Source of the DNA: an uncultured Lachnospiraceae bacterium
GTDB lineage: Bacteria > Bacillota > Clostridia > Lachnospirales > Lachnospiraceae
Direction of reading: 5' to 3'
DNA: 28,654 nucleotides
Assembly: GCA_902476645.1 (NCBI GenBank)
Contig: CABSEG010000029.1
Location: 1 to 28,654 of the forward strand
In this document: positions 8,291 through 16,475 of the stretch, piece after piece
Numbering within the stretch: position 1 is the first letter of the stretch
Layout: each line of letters starts with the position of its first letter
Translations under genes and position numbers: made by a program
Notes under the pieces: generated by a model
What the model saw: the letters and a program-made list of their open reading frames with translations, nothing else
Database searches by the model: none
What the model was told of the DNA's origin: nothing

Positions 8291-8354
8291 AAAGAAAGAG
8301 GGACCCTTTCCTATGAATCTAAAAATTCATAGTTTTGGGACACCCTCTTTCTTT
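8291..8354 (-). terminator. 64-nt compound hairpin downstream of the 315-aa surface protein
   Basis: Outer arms AAAGAAAGAGGG / CCCTCTTTCTTT are a perfect 12 bp. Inside are CCC/GGG and an 8-bp CTATGAAT/ATTCATAG stem with a 6-nt loop. It lies 21 nt after the stop of the 315-aa gene and ends in a U-rich arm, so it probably terminates that gene. The near symmetry and GGGTGTCCCAAAA on the minus strand also resemble an insertion-sequence end or a tiny MITE. Confidence 0.55.
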
Positions 8355-8375
8355 GCAACACTGAACGCAAAAACT

Positions 8376-9323
8376 TTAGATCAATTCAAAATCATAATCC
8401 CCGTCAATTCTTAATGTAATCCGATAATCCTGATCACCATATGACGCTGTAAATACCAACTTACCATTGGGAGTAAAAGTAAACAAATTCGTATTCATAG
8501 TATCGAAATACGTAGTAGTTCTGTTTCCTGGAAATGTTCTATGCCAAAGTAACGCTTCGTCTGAACTATTGGTCAGGTACACTGTTAGTGGCGCAGAATT
8601 TGCATCCGGATATATCAGACCTGTCGTCGTTCCTCCTTTAATAAGGAACGTAGATGTACCCGTATTCTCAATAACAAGACTAATCCAGCGAACATTATAG
8701 TCTCCGGTTGCCGAAGTATGTCTCGGTGTTATGGAAACTAGCTCTTTCAAGTTTAACTGATTGCACCAAATACATCGAAAATCTCTATAATTATGATCTG
8801 CCTTTGTACCATTCGTCACCCCACACCTTACACATGTAGCGGGTTTCTGACACGTAGCCATAGACATGTTATGGCCGAGTGCCACACCATACGTTTTTCC
8901 ACAGATACATCTTGCCGGAGTTGTACAGGTTGCCGGATATGTATAACTGTGTGTATGCTTAACGGTTATTCTTACTTTTAATTTTACACGTCCCATTTTA
9001 GCCGTAATTACAGCTTTGCCTTTTCCGGTTGCTTTAATCACCGCATTTTGCTTTCTTTTTCCCTTTGTCGACTGCACCTTTGCCACTGAAGGTTTACTGG
9101 ATGTCCACTTTACCTTTTTATTCGCATTTTTTACTTTCAAGGTTACTCTCTTTCCAAACTTCAAAGTAACTTTCTTCTTATTAATTGAGGGCTTCGCAGC
9201 AGCCTCTGCAGTTATACTACCCACTCCTGAAAGAGCTGAGAATGTTGGTATAATTATAGAAAGTATAAATACCGTCATAAAAACAAACAACCAATTCTTT
9301 TTCTTCTTCCTTTTTTCAATCAT
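8376..9323 (-). CDS. Secreted protein with Ig-like (Big_2) domain and His/Cys motifs
   Basis: 315 aa. A Lys-rich start and hydrophobic segment (about 11-35) ending in AEAAA form a signal peptide. Residues about 44-122 are a Lys-rich bacterial Ig-like (Big_2) domain with VKWTSSKPSVAKV. Residues 125-187 hold three related His/Cys units (H125/C133/C139/C141, H151/C158/C164/C167, H177/C184/C187) with the PATCxRCG pattern seen in clostridial surface proteins, possibly metal-binding. The C-terminal 120 residues look like a beta-sandwich of unknown type (IENTGTSTFLIKGG). No LPXTG or other anchor is visible. AGGGAG sits 8 nt before the ATG, and the gene has its own promoter. It is clearly more AT-rich than its neighbours, which hints at transfer. 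Function unknown; a cell-surface or binding role is inference. Confidence 0.85.
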   Translation of the reverse strand: MIEKRKKKKNWLFVFMTVFILSIIIPTFSALSGVGSITAEAAAKPSINKKKVTLKFGKRVTLKVKNANKKVKWTSSKPSVAKVQSTKGKRKQNAVIKATGKGKAVITAKMGRVKLKVRITVKHTHSYTYPATCTTPARCICGKTYGVALGHNMSMATCQKPATCVRCGVTNGTKADHNYRDFRCIWCNQLNLKELVSITPRHTSATGDYNVRWISLVIENTGTSTFLIKGGTTTGLIYPDANSAPLTVYLTNSSDEALLWHRTFPGNRTTTYFDTMNTNLFTFTPNGKLVFTASYGDQDYRITLRIDGDYDFELI

Positions 9324-9359
9324 TTCTTTTCTCCCTTCTATTATTTTAATATTTTCTTG

Positions 9360-9388
9360 ATTATAGCATATCTTGTACTCATTTTCAA
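9360..9388 (-). promoter_or_regulatory. Promoter of the 315-aa surface protein gene
   Basis: Minus strand TTGAAA (9383-9388), 17-bp spacer, TATAAT (9360-9365), 30-40 nt before the ribosome site. It shows that the two Ig-like protein genes need not be co-transcribed. Confidence 0.8.
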
Positions 9389-9418
9389 TATATCCAACAA
9401 GTTTTTAAACTTTTCTAT

Positions 9419-12400
9419 CTATTTAATCCACTCACCCTCCGCAAAGCCAAAGCTTTCGGTTGTCCAGTTGCTGTGTACGTTCTGAAGAGCAATCTTAACG
9501 CTGTTTGCATAGTTTAGCGGAATCGTATATATTCTGGCCACATCAGATGCGTTGATGGTGTAGGTCTGGCTTGGCTCTGACTCTCCATCCAAATAAATAT
9601 AGATCTTTGCATCCTCTGTGTAATTTGCGTCCACATGGCCAATCTTGACCTTCAGGGCGCTGAAATTACCGTTGGTGTTAAACATCGCCGCCGAATTTCC
9701 CCATACATCCGTAATAGACTGGGTGGTCAGGACAAATCCGGTATCATAGGATTTTCCCGACATGGTAAAGGTATCCTCCGTATCTCCCAGATAAGTAGTA
9801 CAGGATATGCCGGTATAAGGGCGGCAAATTTCCATGAAATTTCCGCTCCAATCCACATCCGCAAAAGGATCCTGAAAGTTCACAGTACCCTCTGCTCCAT
9901 TTTTGCCGTTCCACACCCCCTCCACAAAACCGAAGGATGAGGTTGCCCAATTGCTCCACTGGGTTTTCTTCAGAGAAAATTTGGCAGATTGTGCGTAGTT
10001 TAGATCAATCGTATAAACCCGGCTGACATCTTGGCAATTTAACTCAATGATCTGATTTGGTTCATCTGAACCGTCCAGATAGATATAAAGCATAGCATTC
10101 AGCTTTTTGGTATCATCCAGATGACCAATCCGCACGTTTAGCGAGCTGTATTTCCCCTCCAGATTCCAAAGTGCATCGGAAGTGCCGCCCGTGCCCTGGT
10201 TGCCATTGTTGAGATAAAATCCGGCATCGTATTCCACGCCGGAAATTAGCATAGTACCATTCCCATCTCCCAGATATTCCCCGTAACTCTGGGTATAGGA
10301 GTAAGGCTTACATACGTTCAGCCAGTTCTTTTCCCGAATAGGTTCGATATAGATATCCTGACGGATATCACTGTTGGAAAAGCTTAAGTCTTTCTTCATA
10401 TAATACTGATACCCCGGAACTTTGGCTACTAACAGATAATCCCGTTTCCCCAATTCCGCAATTTTATAATTTCCGTTCTCATCGCTTTTCCCCTGAACGT
10501 CTGCAGGAACCGCTAAAAGATCCTCGGCAGTGACGGTTTCTATATCCTGCTCGATTTTTTTCTTTTCATAGATATAGATCTCTGCATTGGGAAGAATGGG
10601 ATGTTCCGTTACAGTTTTATCCGTCAGGTCATAGACGGTTCCCTCCAACTGAAAGGTTGGAACATTCAGTTTTACCTCAAAAACAGGAAAATCTTTGGTT
10701 TTGGAAAATTCCAGATTGAGCCCCCAATCCTCCATAAAGCCCTGGACAATTTTCACACTGAACTTCAAATCCGTACCCAGAACAAAACCAGTTTTGATAT
10801 CCGCGCAGATTTCCAAATCCGTGTTTCCCAAGGTATGATTGGTGGTTGTCTTGATAATCTCCGCTTTTCCGTCCAGCGTAAATTCTGCATTCGCCTCACA
10901 GCCTCCGTAGAAATCACCTGGCATCAGGCCCCACATCAAAATACCGAACATGGCTCCGCATCCGATCCGCGCCTCTGCCTCTACGTTTCCATCCAAAGTT
11001 ACCTTAGGTTCCGGGTTTCCATACTCCGTTTTGGATTTCCGTTCCCGGTCATAGGTTCCCATCAAATAGTCCCCGGCAAGTGTTTTCGTTTCACTGTAGA
11101 CAGCTGCATTTACCCCATCAGTAACCTGCGCGTCTTTTTTACATACATTAAAGCCACATTCCCGATAGGATTCATAATTATAGGCCAATGAAACCTCTGC
11201 GGAAACTTTTCCATTCAGATCCAGATACAAGGCCACAAAAAATTTAGGCGTTAAAGAAGCAGCGGTTATCTGCGCAATATCCGCAACGCTTGCTGTCGGG
11301 AAGGCCGCAAAATTTAATCCGATCACTCCCAGCATCAGTCGGTCACTCATGTCAATACCGGACAGTTCCACACCACATTTCTCAATCTTATTTTCAAACT
11401 CTCCGTTTGCTTTTTTTACAAGGTCTTTAAAGTCCAGTGTACCGCTGGTCTTAATCCCCACGTTGACCTTAGTGGTGTAGGAAACATCCATCTTTACCTG
11501 CTGGGGCATCAAAGCCAGGGATTTCTCCTTCCACTCCAGCCGCCCGTCGAACTTAATGTCTGCCAGTTCGATACTTCCTGTCAGACGAATCTGATCCTTG
11601 GTGGATTTGTCTCTGTCTCCGTCATATAAAAGTACATCCGCCAAATCCAGTATAATGGACACCGACTTGTCTGCTTTTGCTGTGACGTTTGGCTGAAAGA
11701 TATCTGCCATTCCCTCTGGAAAAACACTATGTTCATAGCTGTCAGCACGGTAAGTGTCCGTCCCTCGGGCAGACTTGGCAGAAATCTGGCTTCCGTCCGG
11801 AACCATAAGAAATCCAATGGGATCATTGACATTCACACCGCCTCCAAAGTCTATACAACCGTCTCCGTCAAAGATGTCATCCAACTGGGGTTCCCGAAAC
11901 GTCACCTCCAGATATGTATTGGGATCTGCAGACGCATCCGACGGAGATCCCCAGGATTCCAATACCCCAGTGAAACCGGAGGGAAAATCATCGCTGGCCG
12001 GAAGCATATAGGTATCCCCGGCCTCTAACGTGCCGTTTTCCAGCTTCTGAGCAAGTGTGGAGTTTTTTTCCATCAGGATTTTTATGGTATCTGAAGCAGA
12101 ACCTCCATCTGTTGCCTCTTCCCGTTCAAAATCAGCCATATGTTCTGAAAAATCCCGGCTTTCCAGTTCATCTCCCGATACTGTTTGGCTGTCAAGCTCA
12201 AGGTTCGCGCTGTAACGGACAAAAATCAGAGAAGCACTTACAGAATGTCCCGTGACGTCTGTAACGGTCAGGGTAACCGTATTCGTACCCACAGCCGGAT
12301 AGAGGGCTATCGTCCAAGTATCTCCGGGCGCGACCGGCCCTTGCCCGATGATCTGTCCTTCGGAGTCGCAGAGCCGGTAGGAAACGGCAGTCAGATTGGC

Positions 12401-13105
12401 GTCGTGGGAAATTCTTCCGGAAATACGAACGCTTGATTCCCGGGTGGTAAAAGAACTCTGGTCGTAGCTTATGGATAACCTGGTATGTTGTGGAACAGTG
12501 GGAGCCGTTGGCGCCTTGGGAACGGTCGGCGTTGTAGCGGCAGGTGTTTCCTTAGGCTGTACCTGAACTTTACAGGTATACTTTTTCTTATTCCATACGG
12601 CTGTGATGGTGGCCTTTCCCTTGGATTTAGCAGTTACCTTTCCCTTTTTTGAGACAGCCGCCACGGCCTTGTTGCTGCTTTTCCAGCGGACCTTTCCCTT
12701 TGCGTTCCGAAGCTTTAGCTGAAGGGTGGCTCCCGGGTTTAGCACAGCTGACTTTTTATTCAAAGTCGGCTTTTTCGGTTTTACCGTTACCTTACAGGTG
12801 AGCTTTTTCTTTCGCACCTTTGCGGTGATGACCGTTGTTCCCGCCTTCTTGGCTTTTATTTTTCCTTTTTTATTTACAGATGCTACCTTTTTCCGGCTGC
12901 TGGACCAGGTCACCTTTCCGCCGGCATGTTTCACCTTTAAAGTCGCAGTATTTCCCACGTACATAGTTAGTTTCTTTTTGCTTAGTTTCGGCTTTCCGGC
13001 GGCCTGCGCCTCCATAGTCCCTAATCCAGGGAAAAGCAAGCCCAAAATCAGTGAAAACACAAGCAGGCAAATCAGGGGTCTTTTCGTCACCTTAAAATTT
13101 TTCAT
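9419..13105 (-). CDS. Large secreted surface protein: two Big_2 domains, Ig-like and two NPCBM-like domains
   Basis: 1228 aa from the ATG at 13105, chosen because AGGAGAG lies just upstream; an in-frame ATG 10 codons earlier lacks one. Signal peptide 1-36 (LICLLVFSLILGLLFPG, cut near AQA-A). Two Lys-rich Big_2 repeats at about 38-110 and 112-184 (VTWSSSRKKVASV, VRWKSSNKAVAAV), then a Thr/Pro linker (185-207) and an Ig-like fold (about 208-298). The long middle (about 300-820) is not recognised. About 825-925 looks like a carboxypeptidase-regulatory or SpaA-type fold (DENGNYKIAELGKRDYLLVA). Two C-terminal copies of about 140 residues (about 927-1065 and 1089-1228) match the NPCBM/NEW2 type: AGFYL or TGFVL, IGHLD or IGHVD, IYLDG, VYTIDLNYA or IYTIPLNYA. 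NPCBM domains are known carbohydrate-binding modules, so glycan binding at the cell surface is likely. No catalytic domain or LPXTG is seen. Confidence 0.88.
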   Translation of the reverse strand: MKNFKVTKRPLICLLVFSLILGLLFPGLGTMEAQAAGKPKLSKKKLTMYVGNTATLKVKHAGGKVTWSSSRKKVASVNKKGKIKAKKAGTTVITAKVRKKKLTCKVTVKPKKPTLNKKSAVLNPGATLQLKLRNAKGKVRWKSSNKAVAAVSKKGKVTAKSKGKATITAVWNKKKYTCKVQVQPKETPAATTPTVPKAPTAPTVPQHTRLSISYDQSSFTTRESSVRISGRISHDANLTAVSYRLCDSEGQIIGQGPVAPGDTWTIALYPAVGTNTVTLTVTDVTGHSVSASLIFVRYSANLELDSQTVSGDELESRDFSEHMADFEREEATDGGSASDTIKILMEKNSTLAQKLENGTLEAGDTYMLPASDDFPSGFTGVLESWGSPSDASADPNTYLEVTFREPQLDDIFDGDGCIDFGGGVNVNDPIGFLMVPDGSQISAKSARGTDTYRADSYEHSVFPEGMADIFQPNVTAKADKSVSIILDLADVLLYDGDRDKSTKDQIRLTGSIELADIKFDGRLEWKEKSLALMPQQVKMDVSYTTKVNVGIKTSGTLDFKDLVKKANGEFENKIEKCGVELSGIDMSDRLMLGVIGLNFAAFPTASVADIAQITAASLTPKFFVALYLDLNGKVSAEVSLAYNYESYRECGFNVCKKDAQVTDGVNAAVYSETKTLAGDYLMGTYDRERKSKTEYGNPEPKVTLDGNVEAEARIGCGAMFGILMWGLMPGDFYGGCEANAEFTLDGKAEIIKTTTNHTLGNTDLEICADIKTGFVLGTDLKFSVKIVQGFMEDWGLNLEFSKTKDFPVFEVKLNVPTFQLEGTVYDLTDKTVTEHPILPNAEIYIYEKKKIEQDIETVTAEDLLAVPADVQGKSDENGNYKIAELGKRDYLLVAKVPGYQYYMKKDLSFSNSDIRQDIYIEPIREKNWLNVCKPYSYTQSYGEYLGDGNGTMLISGVEYDAGFYLNNGNQGTGGTSDALWNLEGKYSSLNVRIGHLDDTKKLNAMLYIYLDGSDEPNQIIELNCQDVSRVYTIDLNYAQSAKFSLKKTQWSNWATSSFGFVEGVWNGKNGAEGTVNFQDPFADVDWSGNFMEICRPYTGISCTTYLGDTEDTFTMSGKSYDTGFVLTTQSITDVWGNSAAMFNTNGNFSALKVKIGHVDANYTEDAKIYIYLDGESEPSQTYTINASDVARIYTIPLNYANSVKIALQNVHSNWTTESFGFAEGEWIK

Positions 13106-13255
13106 AATCGTTCTCTCCTTCCTCATGCATGGCAATTTTTAACTTCCCTTTGTTAACAATATGATAACACATCCTTGACGTAATGTGATATACTTACCTG
13201 TAAAATATCAAAAACTTACAGATACCAGAAAGGTAACAATTCAGGAGGTTTTACC
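13106..13255. promoter_or_regulatory. Divergent intergenic region, large surface protein / C39-like peptidase
   Basis: 150 bp separating two outward-facing genes, so both promoters should lie here. I see TTGACG at 13175-13180 on the plus strand but no well-spaced -10, the palindrome TTGTTAACAA at 13150-13159, and CTGTAA/TTACAG arms at 13198-13221. The plus-strand ribosome site AGGAGG (13243-13248) lies in a possible GGTAA/TTACC loop. No promoter can be named with confidence. Confidence 0.4.
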
Positions 13256-14326
13256 ATGATACTGACACCAGAAGAAGAGCTTCGCAGGAAACATCAGGAA
13301 AAAATGGCAAAACGAAGAAGACAGGTATTCTTGGCCAAGTTGGCCATTGTAGGCGGAACTGCCCTGGCCGTCTTTCTCATTGTCGTCTTTTTACCGGGAT
13401 TCATCCGCAGTCCCTCCCATGCAGTTCTCTCTGATAAAGTCCCCCACCAGTCCACATTGGCCGTCTCTGAAACTTCTGTACCAGGCGAAACTATACTCGC
13501 CGGGGGGGATACGTCGATTCAGACAGAATCCTCATCCGCGGATACCACTTTAAGCACAGAGAAGGAAACAAAGCACCAAAAGAAAGGAACAAAACGAACC
13601 AGATCAGAATCGGAACTGGCAGCCATGGCCCAGTCTTCCCCCTATGCCGAAACCCTGATTTCCCTGGCAAACGAATCCCCGGAAATCTGGACCATCCTGG
13701 AGCACATGGATGACTACCCCCCGGAGCTTCAGAAGATGGTGGCAGAAAATCCAGAAACTCTGGACTTTGTCCTTTCTTACCCTGAGAAGAAAGGAAACAC
13801 TGCGGCAGATACCATCGGCCAGGTCACAAAAGGTACCATTCCCCTGCTTTTGCAGTGGGATGATCGGTGGGGATATCAGCCTTATGGAAAGAATATGATT
13901 GGTACCAGCGGCTGCGGTCCTACCTGCATCGCCATGGTGGCAGCAGGACTCACCGGACGAAATGATATTACTCCGGCCAGGGTAGCCTCCTACAGCATGG
14001 AGGAGGGATTTCTCACGGAAGAATCCGACACAAGATGGGAACTGATGTCCTATGGCTGTGAAGCATTCGGCATCACAGGCACAGTGATCAGCCTGGAAGA
14101 GTCCGTGATGGCAGAGCATCTAACCTCCGGATCTCCAGTCATATGCAGCATGAGGCCGGGGGACTTCACAAGCGGGGGCCACTTCATTGTTCTGACCGGA
14201 TATCAGGACGGATATTTTCAAGTGCACGATCCAAACAGCACTGAGCGCAGCAAGCAGCTTTGGTCCTTTGAGACTCTGAAAGGACAGATCAAGCAGCTTT
14301 GGTCTTACTCTCTCTGCGATAAGTAG
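13256..14326 (+). CDS. Membrane-anchored C39-like (papain-fold) cysteine peptidase
   Basis: 356 aa, the only clear plus-strand gene. A basic N-terminus (RRKHQEKMAKRRR) and one transmembrane helix (about 26-50) without a cleavage site suggest an inside-out anchor. A Ser/Thr-rich spacer (55-125) leads to the catalytic domain (about 190-350) of the peptidase C39-like type: oxyanion Gln200 in LLLQWDDRWG, nucleophile Cys220 in SGCGPTC, His309 in SGGHFIVLTG and Asp325 in QVHDPNS. All expected catalytic residues are present. In such stand-alone domains the substrate is usually unknown; cell-wall or surface-protein processing is inference, supported only by the divergent surface-protein gene. No ABC transporter part is fused, so it is not a classic bacteriocin exporter. 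AGGAGG lies 7 nt before the ATG. Confidence 0.88.
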   Translation: MILTPEEELRRKHQEKMAKRRRQVFLAKLAIVGGTALAVFLIVVFLPGFIRSPSHAVLSDKVPHQSTLAVSETSVPGETILAGGDTSIQTESSSADTTLSTEKETKHQKKGTKRTRSESELAAMAQSSPYAETLISLANESPEIWTILEHMDDYPPELQKMVAENPETLDFVLSYPEKKGNTAADTIGQVTKGTIPLLLQWDDRWGYQPYGKNMIGTSGCGPTCIAMVAAGLTGRNDITPARVASYSMEEGFLTEESDTRWELMSYGCEAFGITGTVISLEESVMAEHLTSGSPVICSMRPGDFTSGGHFIVLTGYQDGYFQVHDPNSTERSKQLWSFETLKGQIKQLWSYSLCDK

Positions 14327-14347
14327 AAGCGGGCATATGCCCGCTTC
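14326..14347. terminator. 22-bp perfect palindrome between convergent genes
   Basis: GAAGCGGGCATATGCCCGCTTC lies between the stops of the C39-like peptidase (plus) and the DUF3810 gene (minus), overlapping the last base of the former. It can form the same hairpin from either strand and probably ends transcription both ways. There is no immediate U-tract, though the plus strand becomes pyrimidine-rich about 10 nt later. Confidence 0.6.
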
Positions 14348-14350
14348 CTG

Positions 14351-15448
14351 CTATCTGTCCTCTTTTTTCCGGTAAGCAATCAGCAAGTCCACCATCCTGT
14401 CGTAGCTTTTCACACCTTCCTTCTGGCCATTTGCCTTTAAATATGTATCGTTCACCTTGTTAGAAACTTCCGCCACAGGTCCTTCATATTGATCCCAAAA
14501 CTTCTGATTTGCGGTAAGATCTGCCTCTACTTCTTCATCCAATTGATTCCGCACGCCCCTCCAGGCTTCCAAATCAAATTTGTACAGGGCATTCATACTG
14601 TAGATCCATGCTAACAAGTTGCCGCTATACTGAAATTCTATGTCGCCCGCATGGACACAGGCCAGGTAGGCGATGAAATTTGCCTCCTCTTCCTCCATAA
14701 ATCCTTTCAGATGGGACAGTTCATGGCAGGCTGTGAACGGGATATTATAGTCGGTAATGGCTCCGTTATAATTAGCCTCCACTGTAAAGGGAGAATAAAT
14801 CCCGGTCAGATTCTGTACAGACAACAGAGCCGGTACTGCCAGTGCCTTGGGCTTTGGATAAAATCCATCCAGCACCGGGTATTCCTCTCCAAGCCCTTCC
14901 ATTGCTGCCACTGCTTCTTCCCTTACCCCTTCAGACAGGATCATACATCCCCCCTCATCCCGCTCTACCTGAGTGCTCAGACGGTTGACTTTTTCTGTCA
15001 GTTCCAGACAGAGTCCCTTCAGCTCCTCCACGGAATAGGGCTGCTCTGCAAGTCCCGCATGTGTAGCAAAGGACTGTCTGTGGTAATTGATCCCGCAAAG
15101 CAACACATACAGCAGTGCCAGCACGCTTGCTGACAGAAACCAGGTAAGCAGCCAGGTAAGCAACTTCTTTACAGACGCTTTACCCAACAGTATTCTGCAC
15201 AATACAGACAGAAAACTTCCCACGAAAGCAATCACTGCCACATACAAGCCAATCTCCGCCACAGACCATGGTATAAGGCCAAACCCTCTTCCCACCGATG
15301 ACACAAAGACAGGATACAGCGTGGATGCATACCATTCTCCAAATCCGGAAATTTGACTGGAAGTCACTAGTAACAGGCCACTTGCCAAAAGGCAGAGAAC
15401 TCCCCCGATTCCCATGCCCAAATTTCGTTTGTCTTCCTTTGTTCTCAT
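14351..15448 (-). CDS. DUF3810 family membrane protein with HELSH metalloprotease-like motif
   Basis: 365 aa. Three predicted transmembrane helices (about 11-30, 62-87, 97-120) are followed by a large domain with ACHELSHLKGF (HExxH-type zinc motif at 242-246) and EEEEANFIAYLAC just after it, whose acidic residues could supply the third zinc ligand. This arrangement fits the uncharacterised DUF3810 family. A membrane zinc peptidase is plausible, but no substrate is known. It follows the alpha/beta hydrolase gene by 21 nt on the same strand and is likely co-transcribed with it. Length is normal for the family and the motif is intact. Confidence 0.82.
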   Translation of the reverse strand: MRTKEDKRNLGMGIGGVLCLLASGLLLVTSSQISGFGEWYASTLYPVFVSSVGRGFGLIPWSVAEIGLYVAVIAFVGSFLSVLCRILLGKASVKKLLTWLLTWFLSASVLALLYVLLCGINYHRQSFATHAGLAEQPYSVEELKGLCLELTEKVNRLSTQVERDEGGCMILSEGVREEAVAAMEGLGEEYPVLDGFYPKPKALAVPALLSVQNLTGIYSPFTVEANYNGAITDYNIPFTACHELSHLKGFMEEEEANFIAYLACVHAGDIEFQYSGNLLAWIYSMNALYKFDLEAWRGVRNQLDEEVEADLTANQKFWDQYEGPVAEVSNKVNDTYLKANGQKEGVKSYDRMVDLLIAYRKKEDR

Positions 15449-15469
15449 TGGTACCCCTTTTACTTTCTG

Positions 15470-16276
15470 TCACCGATTGATCCAGTCCGCTGCCAACGTC
15501 ACCCAGCTTTGAACGGCTTCCTCCACACAACTGCGATCGTCGCTGTCCGTCTCCTCCGTTCCCAGCGAAAGGCCATGTCCTCCTTGGGAATAAAGATGCA
15601 TTTCAAAAGGAATGCCTGCTTTCCTTAAGGACGACGCAAAAAGCATGGAATTTTCCACTGGAACGGTGCCATCTGACACGGTATGCCATAAAAAAGTCTG
15701 AGGCATGTCCGCATGTACCTGTAACTCCAGGGACTGTTCTCTTATCTGCTCTTCTGATGCCTCTTCTCCCAACAGATTCTGGAAAGACCCCTCATGAGCA
15801 AATTCGCCGGAAGTAATCACAGGATAGCAAAGCAGCAGGCGATCTGGGCGTATCTGTTCCCGGCTTGTTCCTGCCTGTTTCCATAAAAACGCTCTGTTCC
15901 AGAATACCCCCAGACTCGCAGCCAGATGACCTCCTGCTGAAAAACCGCAGACGATCAACCTGTTCCGATCCAGGTGATACTTCTCTCCATGATCCCTGAG
16001 CCATGCGACGCTTTTTGCCAACTGTACCAGCGCAGTCGGAAACCTTGCCGGAGCTACACTGTAGCGGAGCACACAGGCATGAAAGCCTTTCGCACACATC
16101 TGTATGGCTACCCCTTCCGCTTCCCTGTCAGAAGTCTTCTGATAGGCTCCTCCTGGACAGATCAGCACCACAGGGCGAATCCTTGTGGGATCAATGCTTT
16201 CATAATTGTCTAAGAAATAGGTGGTCAACGCTGCTTCCTCTCCAAAAGCTTCCACCCGGAATGTCTCATGAATCAT
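15470..16276 (-). CDS. Alpha/beta hydrolase, probable acetyl-esterase-like
   Basis: 268 aa, cytoplasmic with no signal peptide. An oxyanion-hole CPGGAYQ motif (about 40-46), the nucleophile elbow GFSAGGH with Ser113, Asp202 in SDGTVPVENS and His234 in SQGGHGLSLG give a complete triad in the usual order. The PGGAY plus SDGTVPV pattern resembles BD-FAE/Axe-type carbohydrate acetyl esterases and related carboxylesterases. The exact substrate cannot be read from sequence. GGAGG lies 11 nt before the ATG, and an extended -10 promoter is found about 60 nt upstream. The DUF3810 gene follows closely. Confidence 0.85.
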   Translation of the reverse strand: MIHETFRVEAFGEEAALTTYFLDNYESIDPTRIRPVVLICPGGAYQKTSDREAEGVAIQMCAKGFHACVLRYSVAPARFPTALVQLAKSVAWLRDHGEKYHLDRNRLIVCGFSAGGHLAASLGVFWNRAFLWKQAGTSREQIRPDRLLLCYPVITSGEFAHEGSFQNLLGEEASEEQIREQSLELQVHADMPQTFLWHTVSDGTVPVENSMLFASSLRKAGIPFEMHLYSQGGHGLSLGTEETDSDDRSCVEEAVQSWVTLAADWINR

Positions 16277-16334
16277 CTTCCTGATGCCTCCTTTTTCTGT
16301 GTAAAACTCTATAAATCCCCAAGTATGATGTTTT

Positions 16335-16343
16335 ATTATAGCA
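16335..16343 (-). promoter_or_regulatory. Extended -10 promoter for the hydrolase / DUF3810 pair
   Basis: Minus strand TGCTATAAT (TGn plus consensus -10), about 60 nt before the hydrolase start. No good -35 is present at 17 or 18 bp, as is common for extended -10 promoters. Confidence 0.6.
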
Positions 16344-16423
16344 TGTCCCGCACCGGGATTCTATATCCTCTTTCTGGATATATACCTCCATACCCATAGT
16401 TCGCTTGGTATCTTACAAAGTCA

Positions 16424-16466
16424 GGGCAGGATAGCCGCTTGGAAAAACCTGCCAGCTATCCTGCCC
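16424..16466. terminator. Hairpin downstream of fabH
   Basis: GGGCAGGATAGC and GCTATCCTGCCC form perfect 12-bp arms with a 19-nt loop, 10 nt after the fabH stop. On the minus strand only a modest T run follows (TGACTTTG), while on the plus strand TGTTTTC follows. It probably ends fabH transcription and insulates the hydrolase promoter. Confidence 0.7.
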
Positions 16467-16475
16467 TGTTTTCTT

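Noticed and set aside
10601..11191. 196-aa plus-strand reading frame
   Set aside because: It is antisense to the continuous 1228-aa surface protein; no domain features.
13150..13159. TTGTTAACAA palindrome as an operator
   Set aside because: Ten AT-rich bases in an AT-rich gap can occur by chance, and no well-placed promoter could be tied to it.
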